Position numbers and translations under genes: made by a program. 64,000 nt of DNA from Streptomyces hygroscopicus subsp. hygroscopicus (lineage in GTDB: Bacteria; Actinomycetota; Actinomycetes; Streptomycetales; Streptomycetaceae), in assembly GCF_030269125.1 (NCBI RefSeq), contig NZ_BSSM01000010.1:186001-250000 (forward strand), written 5' to 3'. How positions within the stretch are numbered: the stretch's first letter is position 1; each line of letters starts with the position of its first letter. The notes under the pieces were generated by a model, which was not told the DNA's origin, searched no databases, and worked only from the letters and a program-made list of their open reading frames with translations. Shown in pieces: positions 1 to 8,865 of this stretch.

Positions 1-1280
1 AAGTCCCCGAACAGGGGTGAGGCGGCGCGGAACCGGGGCAGCGCGCGCTGGACGTCGGCGACGGTGTAACGGGGCTTCTCGTCGGCGCAGTTGATCGCCA
101 TGTTCGCCGACGTGATGTTGCTGTACCGGCCGTTCTCGTTGCGGCCGTTCATCGCGTCGGACAGCACCATCAGGACCCTGCCGTCACCGTCGTACGCCTG
201 CTGCAGGCCCTCGGTGAGGTACTCCCAGAAGTCCTTGGAGTACAGGGACTGCGCGATGCCGTTGGTCGCGGCGGTCTGGGTGAGCCGGCGGGGGGCGATG
301 CCCGGGATCGGCTTCCTGTCCAGGCTGTCGAGGAGTTTCGCGATGCGGTTCTCGACGTCCTGCGGGGTGTCCCCGATCGGGCAGCCGTCCGGTTTGGAGA
401 CGCAGTCCTCGGCGAAGTTGCCGAGCGCCAGCTGGAAGCCCTTCGCCTGGCCGAGCGCGCTCTCCTCGGGGTTCTCCGTGGGGTCCACCACCCCGTCGAA
501 GACGGCCCGCCCGACGTGCCGGGGGAACAAGTGGGCGTAGACGCCGCCGAGTTCGGTGCCGTAGGAGATGCCGAAGTAGTGCAGCTTCGCGTCGCCGAGC
601 ACCTGCCGCATCAGATCGATGTCACGGGCCGCGTCGGTGGTGCGCACGTGCGGCAGCACCTGCCCGGCGTTCCGCTCGCAGCCCGCGTTGAAGTTCCGGG
701 TGCGCCGCACGAGCTGGGTGCGCTCGGCGCTGTCGTCGGGGGTCGCGTCCTGCTGGAAGAACGTGTCGAGCTGGGCGTCGGTCTTGCAGACGACCGGCGC
801 GCTGCGGCCGACCCCGCGCGGATCGAAGCTGACGAGGTCGTAGCGGGTGCGCAGGGCCGCGTAGTCCTGGGCGAACGCGGGCAGCGAGGTGACGCCGCTG
901 CCGCCCGGCCCGCCGAAGTTGAAGACGAGCGAGCCGATCCGCTCGCTCGCCGGCCCGCTGGCCCTGGCCCGGATCAGGGCGATGCCGATCGTCGATCCCC
1001 GCGGCCTGCTCCAGTCCAGGGGCGCTCTCATGGTCGCGCACTCCCAGGTGGTGCCGTTCGGCAGCGGGGACGGCGCGCCGCCCCCGCCCTCCGCCTGGTC
1101 GGGGGCCGGGCAGGCCGTCCAGTCCAGGGTCTGCGCCGTGAGCGACGGGGTGGCGCCGGTGCCGAGATCGTCGTCGCCGCAACCGGCCAGGAGCGCGGCC
1201 AGCAGCACGGCGGCCGTCGTCAGGGCGGTGGCGCGCGGCCGGGGCAGAGCGGTGGCTCGCAGCCGGGAGTCAGAGGCCAT
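1..1280 (-). CDS. Secreted alpha/beta hydrolase, TAP-like peptidase lipoprotein (3' end missing)
   Basis: The gene begins at ATG 1280 and runs off the left edge, leaving 426 codons without a stop. The N-terminus is a lipoprotein signal: charged residues, a hydrophobic stretch and a lipobox LLAGC with the modified Cys at about residue 34, so the protein should be anchored outside the membrane. The nucleophile elbow GISYG is visible, with Ser near residue 239. The part next to the edge resembles the C-terminal TAP-like domain of Streptomyces tripeptidyl aminopeptidases. Such enzymes remove short peptides from exported proteins or peptides; the actual substrate is not readable. The acid and final His lie at least partly beyond the window. 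GGGGAC a few bases before the ATG can serve as ribosome binding site. Confidence 0.85.
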   Translation of the reverse strand, partial: MASDSRLRATALPRPRATALTTAAVLLAALLAGCGDDDLGTGATPSLTAQTLDWTACPAPDQAEGGGGAPSPLPNGTTWECATMRAPLDWSRPRGSTIGIALIRARASGPASERIGSLVFNFGGPGGSGVTSLPAFAQDYAALRTRYDLVSFDPRGVGRSAPVVCKTDAQLDTFFQQDATPDDSAERTQLVRRTRNFNAGCERNAGQVLPHVRTTDAARDIDLMRQVLGDAKLHYFGISYGTELGGVYAHLFPRHVGRAVFDGVVDPTENPEESALGQAKGFQLALGNFAEDCVSKPDGCPIGDTPQDVENRIAKLLDSLDRKPIPGIAPRRLTQTAATNGIAQSLYSKDFWEYLTEGLQQAYDGDGRVLMVLSDAMNGRNENGRYSNITSANMAINCADEKPRYTVADVQRALPRFRAASPLFGD

Positions 1281-1367
1281 GTCCCCATCCTGCGGGCGCG
1301 CCCGCCGGGCCGCGCGGGGCACGGGCCGTACGAGGTACGACCCTCCCGGGGGTGTCCCCGCGGGCGC

Positions 1368-4238
1368 CTACAGCGCTCCCTTGCGGGTCAGGTGGTTGAA
1401 CGCCAGCCACCCCGGCAGCACCGGCAGCCACAGCGTCATCAGCCGGAACAGCAGCACCGCCGGTGCCGCGACCTCCTTGGGCAGGCCGAACGCGATCAGA
1501 CCGAGGGTGAGGCTCGCCTCGACCGCGCCCACGCCACCGGGGGTGGGCGCCGCCGAGCCGAGCGCGTTTCCGGCGAGGAAGACGACGGCGACGCTGGCGA
1601 TGCTCAGCGAGGTGGTGCCGTCGCCGAAGGCCCGCACGGAGGCGTCGAGGCACATGACGAAGCAGGCGGTCAGCAGCAGCATGCCGCCGATGCCGGTGAC
1701 CAGCTTCTGCGGCCGCTGGAGCACATCGAGCATGCGGGGCACGACTCCGGCGAACAGCGACCTGACCCGGGTGACGACGAACTTCCGCAGGAACGGCACG
1801 GAGGTCACCACCAGCACCAGCACCGCGACGGTCAGCAGACCCGCGATGACGGTCCGGGACGGCGACAGCGTCGGCGTCTTCTCGGTGCCGGTCAGATAGC
1901 CGAAGGACAGCAGCATCAGGATGTGGCAGCCGAGCCCGAACAACTGCGAGGCGCCGACGCTCGCCACCGCGAGCCCCGGGCGCACGCCCGCGCGTTGGAG
2001 GAAGCGCGTGTTCAGCGCCACCCCGCCGACCGCCGCCGGCGCCACGATCTTCACGAAGGATCCGGCGACCTGCGCCGCCACCGTCCGCGGGAACGGCACC
2101 CGCTCCGGCACGAAGCCCAGCAGCGACATCGCCGCCGCGACATAGCTCAGCGCCGAGAACAGCACCGCCGCGATCACCCAGCCCCACTGGGCCTGCGAGA
2201 ACAGCGTGCCGAACTGGATGTGCGTGAGCTGCGTCAGCAGGAAGTACGCGCCGATCGCGCCGGCGATGAAGCTGATCAGCGTGCGCGGCCGCACCCGCTC
2301 CAGCCGGGCCGGGTGCACCGGGGCCTGCGGCCTGATCCGCAGCACCTGGTGCCGGATCTGGGTGAGCAGATCCTCCTCGCGGGCCTCCTCTATGGCTTCG
2401 TCGATCGCCCGCCGTTCGGCCCGCTGCTCCGCCCGTACGGCCTTCTTGTCCGTCTTGTCGAGCCGCTCGCCGGCGTCTTCGAGTGTGGTGCCGTTCGCCT
2501 CCGCGGCCTCCCGCAACCGGGTCAGCTTGGCCTGACGGGACGCCTCCAGCACCGCCTCGCGCTCCCGCTGGGCGCGCTCGCGGCCCAGCCGGCGCAGTGT
2601 GTTGCGGGTGGAGCGGGTGAGCGCGATCGGCTGGAGCATCGGCAGGCAGTCGGCCACCGTGTCCGGGCCGAGCACCTCGACCGCCGAGGCCACCGCGCGC
2701 TCGGCGCCGACCCGCAGGCCCAGCGTGGTCAGCAGCTGGGCCACGTCCATGCGCAGCAGCAGGTCACCGGCCGCGATCTCGCCGCCGCGCAGCTCGGTGA
2801 CGATCACCTCGCCGCGGCCGCCCACCAGGATCGCGTCCCCGGCCAGCCTGCGGTGCGCGATGCGCCGCGACTGCAGAGCGCGCACCTGCGACCAGGCGCT
2901 GCGCAGCAGCTCGTCGGTGATCTCCTCGTCGGCCAGCGTGTCCAGCCTGCGTCCCCCGGTGTGCTCGTAGACCAGCATCACCGCGTCCGGGCCCAGCTCC
3001 GAGGTGGCGATCAGCTTGGGCGCGTTGGCGCCCGCCGCGATCGCCGCGTACGCCAGCAGCGCCTCCTGCTCCAGGGCCTGGCGCAGCGACTGGAGGCTGG
3101 AGCGGGTGGCGAAACCGCGCAGGGTGAGGTTGCGCCACGCCCGGTAGAAGAAGCCCTGGGCCTGCTGCTCCCGGTCCACGACCGTGACGTCCAGCGGCGG
3201 GCCGTCCTCCAGGGTGACGAAGTAGCGCCGGCCCCGGTCGCCGTTCTCGCTCTCCACGGCCTCCTCGCGGGCCGCGCTGACCGGGCGGAAGCCGACGTGG
3301 CGCAGGCCCGCCATCAGGGTCTGGCCGGTGGGGCGGACATTGGGGGAGCCGACCGCGTACAGCGTGCCGTACGCCACCGACCAGCCGATCAGCACCGTCA
3401 GGACGATGGAGAAGGCGGTCGTGTAGCCGGTGACCAGCATCGAGAACGCGTCGAGCAGCAGTACGATCCACAGCACCGCGCGCCAGCGGGGCCTGCGGGA
3501 CATGCCGACGGCCGTCATGTAGGCGATGACGGGCGCCAGATAGCCGTGCACCGGATCGGTCAGGGCGTGGACGTCGACCGGCGAGGGCTGGGTGAGGGCG
3601 TCCTGGATCGAGCCGGGGGCGGCCCGCGCGACCCACAGGTCGGTGGCGAGCGTCACCCCGTGCGCGAGGACGGCGGCGAGGACGCCGTCGGCGATGCGCA
3701 GCCCGTCCCGCTTGATCAGCCGTTCGATCGCGAAGGCGACCGGGACCAGCAGGATCGCGATGCTGGACGCCAGTCCGGCGAATCTGATCAGGATGTCGGG
3801 GGCCTGTCCGGTGCCCTTGTTGATGTCCTGTTCGAGGCCGGAGGTGGTCCCGTGCGCGAACGCGGCGACGGCGAGCAGCACCACGATGGCGAGCAGTCCG
3901 ACCAGGAACCGCATCAGGTCGGAGGGCCGGTGCACCCGGGCCGGGAGCAGCGGCTCGTCGCCCTCCACGGCGTCGGGGTGCTCGGGGTCGTGGGGGTGTG
4001 CCTCCGGGCCCGCCTGCGGGTCGTGCTCCGCGTGCGGGTCGTCGCCCTCGGACCTCGGGTCCCCCGGCGGGTTCTGCGGGATGTGCGCCCCCTCGGTGCG
4101 TTCCGTGCCCGCCTCGTGCGGACCCCGGTGGGCGTCCTGGGCGTCCTGGTCGCCCCTGCCCGTACGGCCGGTCTTCGGGCGTGCGCCGGTGCCAGGTGTG
4201 CCCGCCCCGCTCTCGGGGTGCACGCCCTGCTGCTTCAT
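1368..4238 (-). CDS. LPG-synthase-type (UPF0104) membrane protein with a degenerate kinase-like region
   Basis: 956 residues from ATG 4238; an in-frame GTG at 4262 is possible, but GAGAAGAG just before the ATG favours the shorter form. Order of parts: a hydrophilic acidic N-terminus (about 1-105), a first group of membrane segments (about 108-300), a soluble region (about 310-560) that looks like an eroded aminoglycoside/AarF-type kinase fold, a charged coiled stretch rich in Arg and Glu (about 565-640), then a C-terminal block of about eight membrane helices typical of lysylphosphatidylglycerol synthase transmembrane domains, with the family-type segment APTPGGVGAVEA near the end. No aminoacyl-transferase (GNAT-like) domain is present, so lipid aminoacylation is not supported; transport or flipping of a lipid or polyprenyl compound is an inference only. 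It is divergent from the atl-like gene at 4424. Confidence 0.8.
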   Translation of the reverse strand: MKQQGVHPESGAGTPGTGARPKTGRTGRGDQDAQDAHRGPHEAGTERTEGAHIPQNPPGDPRSEGDDPHAEHDPQAGPEAHPHDPEHPDAVEGDEPLLPARVHRPSDLMRFLVGLLAIVVLLAVAAFAHGTTSGLEQDINKGTGQAPDILIRFAGLASSIAILLVPVAFAIERLIKRDGLRIADGVLAAVLAHGVTLATDLWVARAAPGSIQDALTQPSPVDVHALTDPVHGYLAPVIAYMTAVGMSRRPRWRAVLWIVLLLDAFSMLVTGYTTAFSIVLTVLIGWSVAYGTLYAVGSPNVRPTGQTLMAGLRHVGFRPVSAAREEAVESENGDRGRRYFVTLEDGPPLDVTVVDREQQAQGFFYRAWRNLTLRGFATRSSLQSLRQALEQEALLAYAAIAAGANAPKLIATSELGPDAVMLVYEHTGGRRLDTLADEEITDELLRSAWSQVRALQSRRIAHRRLAGDAILVGGRGEVIVTELRGGEIAAGDLLLRMDVAQLLTTLGLRVGAERAVASAVEVLGPDTVADCLPMLQPIALTRSTRNTLRRLGRERAQREREAVLEASRQAKLTRLREAAEANGTTLEDAGERLDKTDKKAVRAEQRAERRAIDEAIEEAREEDLLTQIRHQVLRIRPQAPVHPARLERVRPRTLISFIAGAIGAYFLLTQLTHIQFGTLFSQAQWGWVIAAVLFSALSYVAAAMSLLGFVPERVPFPRTVAAQVAGSFVKIVAPAAVGGVALNTRFLQRAGVRPGLAVASVGASQLFGLGCHILMLLSFGYLTGTEKTPTLSPSRTVIAGLLTVAVLVLVVTSVPFLRKFVVTRVRSLFAGVVPRMLDVLQRPQKLVTGIGGMLLLTACFVMCLDASVRAFGDGTTSLSIASVAVVFLAGNALGSAAPTPGGVGAVEASLTLGLIAFGLPKEVAAPAVLLFRLMTLWLPVLPGWLAFNHLTRKGAL

Positions 4239-4423
4239 GATCTCTTCTCGGTCTCGTATCACCGGTCACCGCCCGCACGATGGTGGCATGCCCCACCGAC
4301 ACACGCGGGCGTCAGGGTGCGGATGTGCGGTCGCACAGTCTGCCGGAAGCGCCGCCCGGGGGCGAGGGGACGTTCGCTGCGCGGCGCTCCGCGATGTCGG
4401 CGGGGTGCGGCAGGATGGGGCGA

Positions 4424-4807
4424 ATGAGCGAGCAGAACCCCGGCGCGGAGCCCCGCGGGACGCACCCGGACGACCTGCCCGAGTACGCCGAGCGGGTCCT
4501 CCAGGTCGCCGAGCTGATCCCGCCGGGCCGGGTCATGACGTACGGCGACGTCGCCGAGTGGCTGGAGGAGGGCGGCCCGCGCCAGGTCGGTCGCGTGATG
4601 TCCCTGTACGGCGGCGCCGTGCCGTGGTGGCGCGTCGTACGGTCCGACGGGGCACTGCTGCCGGGCCACGAACTGCGCGCGCTCGCGCACTACCGGGACG
4701 AGGGCACACCGCTGCGCGAGGCGGGCAGGAGCGCCGAGGGCCACCTGCCGCGACTCGACATGCGCCGGGCCCGGTGGGACGGCGGTGCGGACGCGGGTCA
4801 CACCTGA
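4424..4807 (+). CDS. Alkyltransferase-like DNA repair protein (Atl/MGMT fold, no active Cys)
   Basis: 127 residues. It has the O6-alkylguanine-DNA methyltransferase DNA-binding fold: PPGRVMTYGDVA near residue 33 and GRVMSLYGGAVPWWRVV near 57-73. True methyltransferases have PCHRV here; this protein has Trp68 where the alkyl-accepting Cys would be, which is the hallmark of Atl proteins. These bind O6-alkylguanine, flip the base out and recruit nucleotide excision repair. It lies just upstream of the two helicase-nuclease genes, and a homologous neighbour pairing exists in mycobacteria (Rv3204 next to adnAB), supporting a repair role. ATG 4424 was chosen because translation from it gives the conserved length; the ribosome binding site is weak. 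Confidence 0.88.
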   Translation: MSEQNPGAEPRGTHPDDLPEYAERVLQVAELIPPGRVMTYGDVAEWLEEGGPRQVGRVMSLYGGAVPWWRVVRSDGALLPGHELRALAHYRDEGTPLREAGRSAEGHLPRLDMRRARWDGGADAGHT

Positions 4808-5013
4808 CAGCTTCCGCCATCGGAGGCGGTCGGCGGCACCCTGTAGTCCGTACGGGTGATACCCGGGACGTCCGTGGCATGCCGTACGTTCGAGAGGCGG
4901 CGGTATCGCGCCGGTGGCCCGTGCGCCCCTCACCCGGAGCCCATCGTCCCGCGCGCGTGACCGCCCGCCCGCCCCCACCACCAGCAGTACGACCACCAGG
5001 ACCGGCCGACCAC
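4808..5013. other. Intergenic region upstream of the adnA-like gene
   Basis: About 200 bases between the atl-like stop and the helicase start. It holds a GC-rich inverted repeat shortly after the stop and no recognisable coding sequence. No convincing promoter hexamers were found by eye, although a promoter for the helicase pair is expected here. Confidence 0.4.
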
Positions 5014-8000
5014 GTGAGCTCCTCCTCCTCCACAGGACACCCGCCGCACCCCGAGGCGCGGCGGGGGAGCCGTGGCGCTTACCGACTGGTCCGTACCCCG
5101 CCGCCCCGCCCGGCCCCTCCTCTTCTGGACGCCGCCCAGCGCGCCGTGGTTGACCACCGCGCCGGGCCTCTGCTCGTCCTCGCGGGCCCCGGCACCGGCA
5201 AGACGACCACGCTGGTCGAGTCGGTGGCCGCGCGGATCGCCCGGGGCGCCGACCCGGAGCGCGTCCTGGTGCTCACGTTCAGCCGCCGGGCCGCCGTCGA
5301 CCTGCGCGACCGGATGGCCCTGCGCATCGGCGCGGCCCGCGCCCCCCGGGCGACCACCTTCCACTCGTACAGCTACGCCCTGGTCCGCGCCCACCAGGAC
5401 AGCGGCCTGTTCGTCGAGCCGCTGCGCCTGCTGTCCGGTCCCGAGCAGGACGTCGCGGTCCGCGAGCTGCTGGCCGGGCAGCCCGAGCTGGAGCGGCTGG
5501 GGCTCACCCATGTGCGCTGGCCGGACGAGCTGCGCGCCTGCCTGACCACGCGCGGCTTCGCCGACGAGGTCCGCGCCGTACTCGCCCGCAGCCGCGAGCT
5601 GGGCCTCGCCCCGGGCGCCCTGGACGCGTTCGCCCGGCGCATCGGCCGTCCCGACTGGCGCGCGGCGGCCGCCTTCCTCGCCGAGTACCTCGACGTGCTC
5701 GACCTCCAGGGCGTGGTCGACTACGCCGAGCTGGTGCACCGAGCGGTCCTGCTCGCCCGCCGCCCCGAGGTCGCGGCGGCGCTCGCCGCGCGGTACGACG
5801 CCGTGTACGTCGACGAGTACCAGGACACCGACCCCGCCCAGGTGCGGCTGCTGCACGCCCTGGCCGGCGGCGGCCGCACCCTGGTCGCGCTCGGCGACCC
5901 CGACCAGTCGATCTACACCTTCCGGGGCGCCGACGTGAACGGCATCCTCGGCTTTCCGGCGGCCTTCCCGCGCTCCGACGGGAGCCCGGCCCCCGTCCAG
6001 GTGCTGCGCACCAACCGCCGTTCCGGCGCCGCCCTGCTGGCCGCGACCCGCCTGATCACCCAGCGGATGCCGCTGCCCCGGCTGCCCGCGGACAAGGTGC
6101 GTGCGCACCGGGAGCCGGCCGCGGCCCGCGACGGCGGCCGCGTCGAGGTCTACACGTACCCGACCCAGGGCACCGAACAGGAGAACATCGCGGACATCCT
6201 GCGTCGCGCCCACCTGGAGGACGGGGTGCCCTGGCGCGAGATGGCCGTGCTCGTCCGCGCCGGCGCCCGGTCCCTGCCGACCCTGCGCCGCGCGCTGACC
6301 GCGGCGGGCGTCCCGCTGGACATCGACGGCGACGACCTCCCGCTGCGCCACGAGCCCGCGGTGGCCCCGCTGCTGACGGCCCTGCGCGCGGTCGCGACGG
6401 CGGAGGCGCGGGGGCGGGACGGGGAGATCCGGCGGCCGGGGCCGCAGGAGCACCGGACGGCGGACACCGGACCGGCCGGAGCCGGGAGCCCCCGGCCCGG
6501 GGAACGACCGGAGGCCGACGCGCGTCCGGACGCGGACGACACGTCGACGGCCGCGGAGCGAGCGGCCGGGGCGGGGCGGCCGGAGGCCGAGGAGCGGTCC
6601 GGGACGGGTGAGCGGCGGCTCGGGGCGGACGTGCGGTCCCGTACCGGTGAGTGGGCCGGGACAGGCGGGGGACCCGGGACCGACGAGCGTCCCGGGGCGG
6701 ACGACCGGCCCGGGACCGGCGAGCGGACGCAGGCCGAGCCGTCCTCGGAGCCGGGCGGGCGGTCGCCGGCGGAGGAGCGTCCGGAGCAGGAGCCTCGAGA
6801 GCAGGGCGAACGGTCGGCTGCCGGGGAGCGCCCGGAGCAGGACCGACGCCCCGCCCCCGACGCGCGCCTGCATTCCGCCGGCCTTCCCGAAGAAGCCCCC
6901 TGGCTCGACACCGAGACCGCGCTGACCCTTCTCGCCTCGCCCCTCGCCGGCATGGACGCCGCCGACCTGCGTCGCCTGGGGCGGGCGTTGCGCGAGGAGG
7001 AGCGGGCCGCCGGGAACATGCTGCCGCCGCCCTCGGACGAGCTGCTCACGCGGGCGCTCGCCGAGCCCGAGCGACTGGTGGCGCACGACCCGGCGTACGC
7101 CCGCGGCGCCCAGCGGCTCGGCGCACTCCTGCGCAAGGCCCGCGAGCGGCTCGCGAACGGCGGTACGGCCGAGGAGGCGCTGTGGGACCTGTGGAACGGC
7201 ACGCCCTGGCCCGGCCGACTGGAGCGGGCCGCCCGGCGCGGTGGCGCGGCGGGCCGGAACGCCGACCGGGACCTGGACGCGGTCTGCGCCCTGTTCGCCA
7301 CCGCGGCGCGCGCCGAGGAGCGCACCGGCGGCCGCGGCGCCCTGAACTTCCTGGCCGAGATCGAGGCCGAGGACATCGCCGCCGACACGCTGACCCGCGG
7401 CGCGGTACGGCCCGACGCCGTCCGCCTGATGACCGCGCACCGTGCCAAGGGCCTGGAGTGGGGGCTGGTCGTCGTCGCCGGTGTCCAGGAGGGCCTGTGG
7501 CCCGACCTCAGACGCCGCGGCTCGCTGCTGGAGGCCGACCGCATCGGCCGTGACGGACTCGCCGAGCCGCTCACCCCGGGAGCGCTGCTCGCCGAGGAGC
7601 GCCGCCTGTTCTACGCCGCCGCCACCCGCGCGCGCGACCGCCTCGTCGTCACCGCCGTGAAGGCACCCGCCGAGGACGGCGACCAGCCCTCCCGGTTCCT
7701 GACCGAGCTGGGCGTCGAGCCCAGGGACGTCACCGGCCGTCCCCGCCGCCCGCTGGCCGTCGCCGCGCTCGTCGCCGAGCTGCGCGCCACCACCGTCGAC
7801 CCGGCCGCCTCGGCCGCGCTGCGCGAGGCGGCCGCCCGTCGGCTGGCCCGGCTCGCCGCGCTCACCGACGAGGACGACCGTCCCCTCGTACCGGCCGCGC
7901 ACCCCTCCCGCTGGTGGGGCATGTTCGAGCCGACCGAGAGCAAGGTGCCGCTGCGCCACCGCGACCAGCCCGTCGTGCTGTCCGGCAGCGCCCTCGACCA

Positions 8001-8772
8001 GCTCGCCAACACCTGCGCCCTCCAGTGGTTCCTGGGCCGCGAGGTGAAGGCCGACGCCCCCGCCACCGCCGCCCAGGGCTTCGGCAACGTCGTGCACGTC
8101 CTCGCCGACGAGGTCGCCTCCGGCCGCACCCCCGCCGACCTCGACGTCCTCATGGAGCGCCTGGACTCGGTGTGGAACGCGCTCGCCTTCGACGCGCCCT
8201 GGAAGTCCCGTCAGGAGAAGGACAACGCCCGCGCGGCGCTCGAACGCTTCCTCAACTGGCACGTCCTCGACCGCTCCACCCGGACGTCCGTCGCCAGCGA
8301 GCAGGACTTCGACGTCACCCTGGAGGCGGGCGAGTACCAGGTCCGCATCCGCGGCCAGATGGACCGCGTGGAGACGGACGCCGAGGGCCGCGCCTACGTG
8401 GTCGACTTCAAGACCGGGAAACAGGCCCCCACCGCGCGCGAGGTGGAGCGCCACCCCCAGCTCGCCGTCTACCAGCTCGCCGTCCGCGAGGGCGCCGTCG
8501 ACACCGCCTTCGACGGCGCGCGCCCCGAGCCCGGCGGCGCCGAGCTGGTGCACCTGAGGCAGGGCGCCGCGGTGCGCGACGGCGGCGAGACCCTGCCCAA
8601 GGTGCAGACGCAGGAGCCGCTCACCGGGGAGTGGGTCGGCGAGCTGCTGGCCACCGCCGCGGGCAAGGTCCTGGACGAGCGGTTCAGCCCGAGCGCCGGG
8701 CAGCACTGCACCCACTGCGCCTTCCGCGCCTCGTGCAGCGCGCGGCCCGAGGGGCGGCACGTGGTGGAGTGA
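5014..8772 (+). CDS. adnA: UvrD-type helicase with C-terminal RecB-like nuclease and Fe-S cysteines (AdnA-like)
   Basis: 1252 residues from GTG 5014; the reading frame is open far upstream, but homologous proteins begin with the Ser-rich stretch encoded here. Helicase superfamily 1 motifs appear in order: Walker A GPGTGKTT (about 58-65), DEYQD near 267, GDPDQSIYTFRGAD, TNRRS, then after a long insertion the TAHRAKGLEWG and RRLFYAAATRARDR motifs. A PD-(D/E)XK nuclease follows (IRGQMDRV, VVDFKTGK, QLAVYQLAV). Four cysteines at about 1001, 1232, 1235 and 1241 match the AddB-type iron-sulfur clasp. Residues about 463-625 are a low-complexity Gly/Glu/Arg/Pro insertion. With the next gene it should form the heterodimeric end-resection motor-nuclease that starts recombinational repair of double-strand breaks in actinobacteria. 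Which subunit is A or B is assigned by gene order. Confidence 0.85.
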   Translation: MSSSSSTGHPPHPEARRGSRGAYRLVRTPPPRPAPPLLDAAQRAVVDHRAGPLLVLAGPGTGKTTTLVESVAARIARGADPERVLVLTFSRRAAVDLRDRMALRIGAARAPRATTFHSYSYALVRAHQDSGLFVEPLRLLSGPEQDVAVRELLAGQPELERLGLTHVRWPDELRACLTTRGFADEVRAVLARSRELGLAPGALDAFARRIGRPDWRAAAAFLAEYLDVLDLQGVVDYAELVHRAVLLARRPEVAAALAARYDAVYVDEYQDTDPAQVRLLHALAGGGRTLVALGDPDQSIYTFRGADVNGILGFPAAFPRSDGSPAPVQVLRTNRRSGAALLAATRLITQRMPLPRLPADKVRAHREPAAARDGGRVEVYTYPTQGTEQENIADILRRAHLEDGVPWREMAVLVRAGARSLPTLRRALTAAGVPLDIDGDDLPLRHEPAVAPLLTALRAVATAEARGRDGEIRRPGPQEHRTADTGPAGAGSPRPGERPEADARPDADDTSTAAERAAGAGRPEAEERSGTGERRLGADVRSRTGEWAGTGGGPGTDERPGADDRPGTGERTQAEPSSEPGGRSPAEERPEQEPREQGERSAAGERPEQDRRPAPDARLHSAGLPEEAPWLDTETALTLLASPLAGMDAADLRRLGRALREEERAAGNMLPPPSDELLTRALAEPERLVAHDPAYARGAQRLGALLRKARERLANGGTAEEALWDLWNGTPWPGRLERAARRGGAAGRNADRDLDAVCALFATAARAEERTGGRGALNFLAEIEAEDIAADTLTRGAVRPDAVRLMTAHRAKGLEWGLVVVAGVQEGLWPDLRRRGSLLEADRIGRDGLAEPLTPGALLAEERRLFYAAATRARDRLVVTAVKAPAEDGDQPSRFLTELGVEPRDVTGRPRRPLAVAALVAELRATTVDPAASAALREAAARRLARLAALTDEDDRPLVPAAHPSRWWGMFEPTESKVPLRHRDQPVVLSGSALDQLANTCALQWFLGREVKADAPATAAQGFGNVVHVLADEVASGRTPADLDVLMERLDSVWNALAFDAPWKSRQEKDNARAALERFLNWHVLDRSTRTSVASEQDFDVTLEAGEYQVRIRGQMDRVETDAEGRAYVVDFKTGKQAPTAREVERHPQLAVYQLAVREGAVDTAFDGARPEPGGAELVHLRQGAAVRDGGETLPKVQTQEPLTGEWVGELLATAAGKVLDERFSPSAGQHCTHCAFRASCSARPEGRHVVE

Positions 8773-8865
8773 CGTACCGCACGACGCCCCTGGACCTGCG
8801 CTTTTCTCCTCATCGAGGGCAGTCGTGCACCGGACTGTCAGTGCCCGCCGCTAGCCTTTTCCGAC

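Noticed and set aside
516..4427. Long open frame on the + strand opposite the LPG-synthase-type gene
   Set aside because: It is a GC-bias shadow: the minus strand has clear membrane helices and family motifs, while this product is an Arg/Gly/Gln-rich run with no domain.
4930..8760. 1276-codon open frame on the minus strand
   Set aside because: It is antisense to the AdnA-like helicase, which has all helicase and nuclease motifs in frame.
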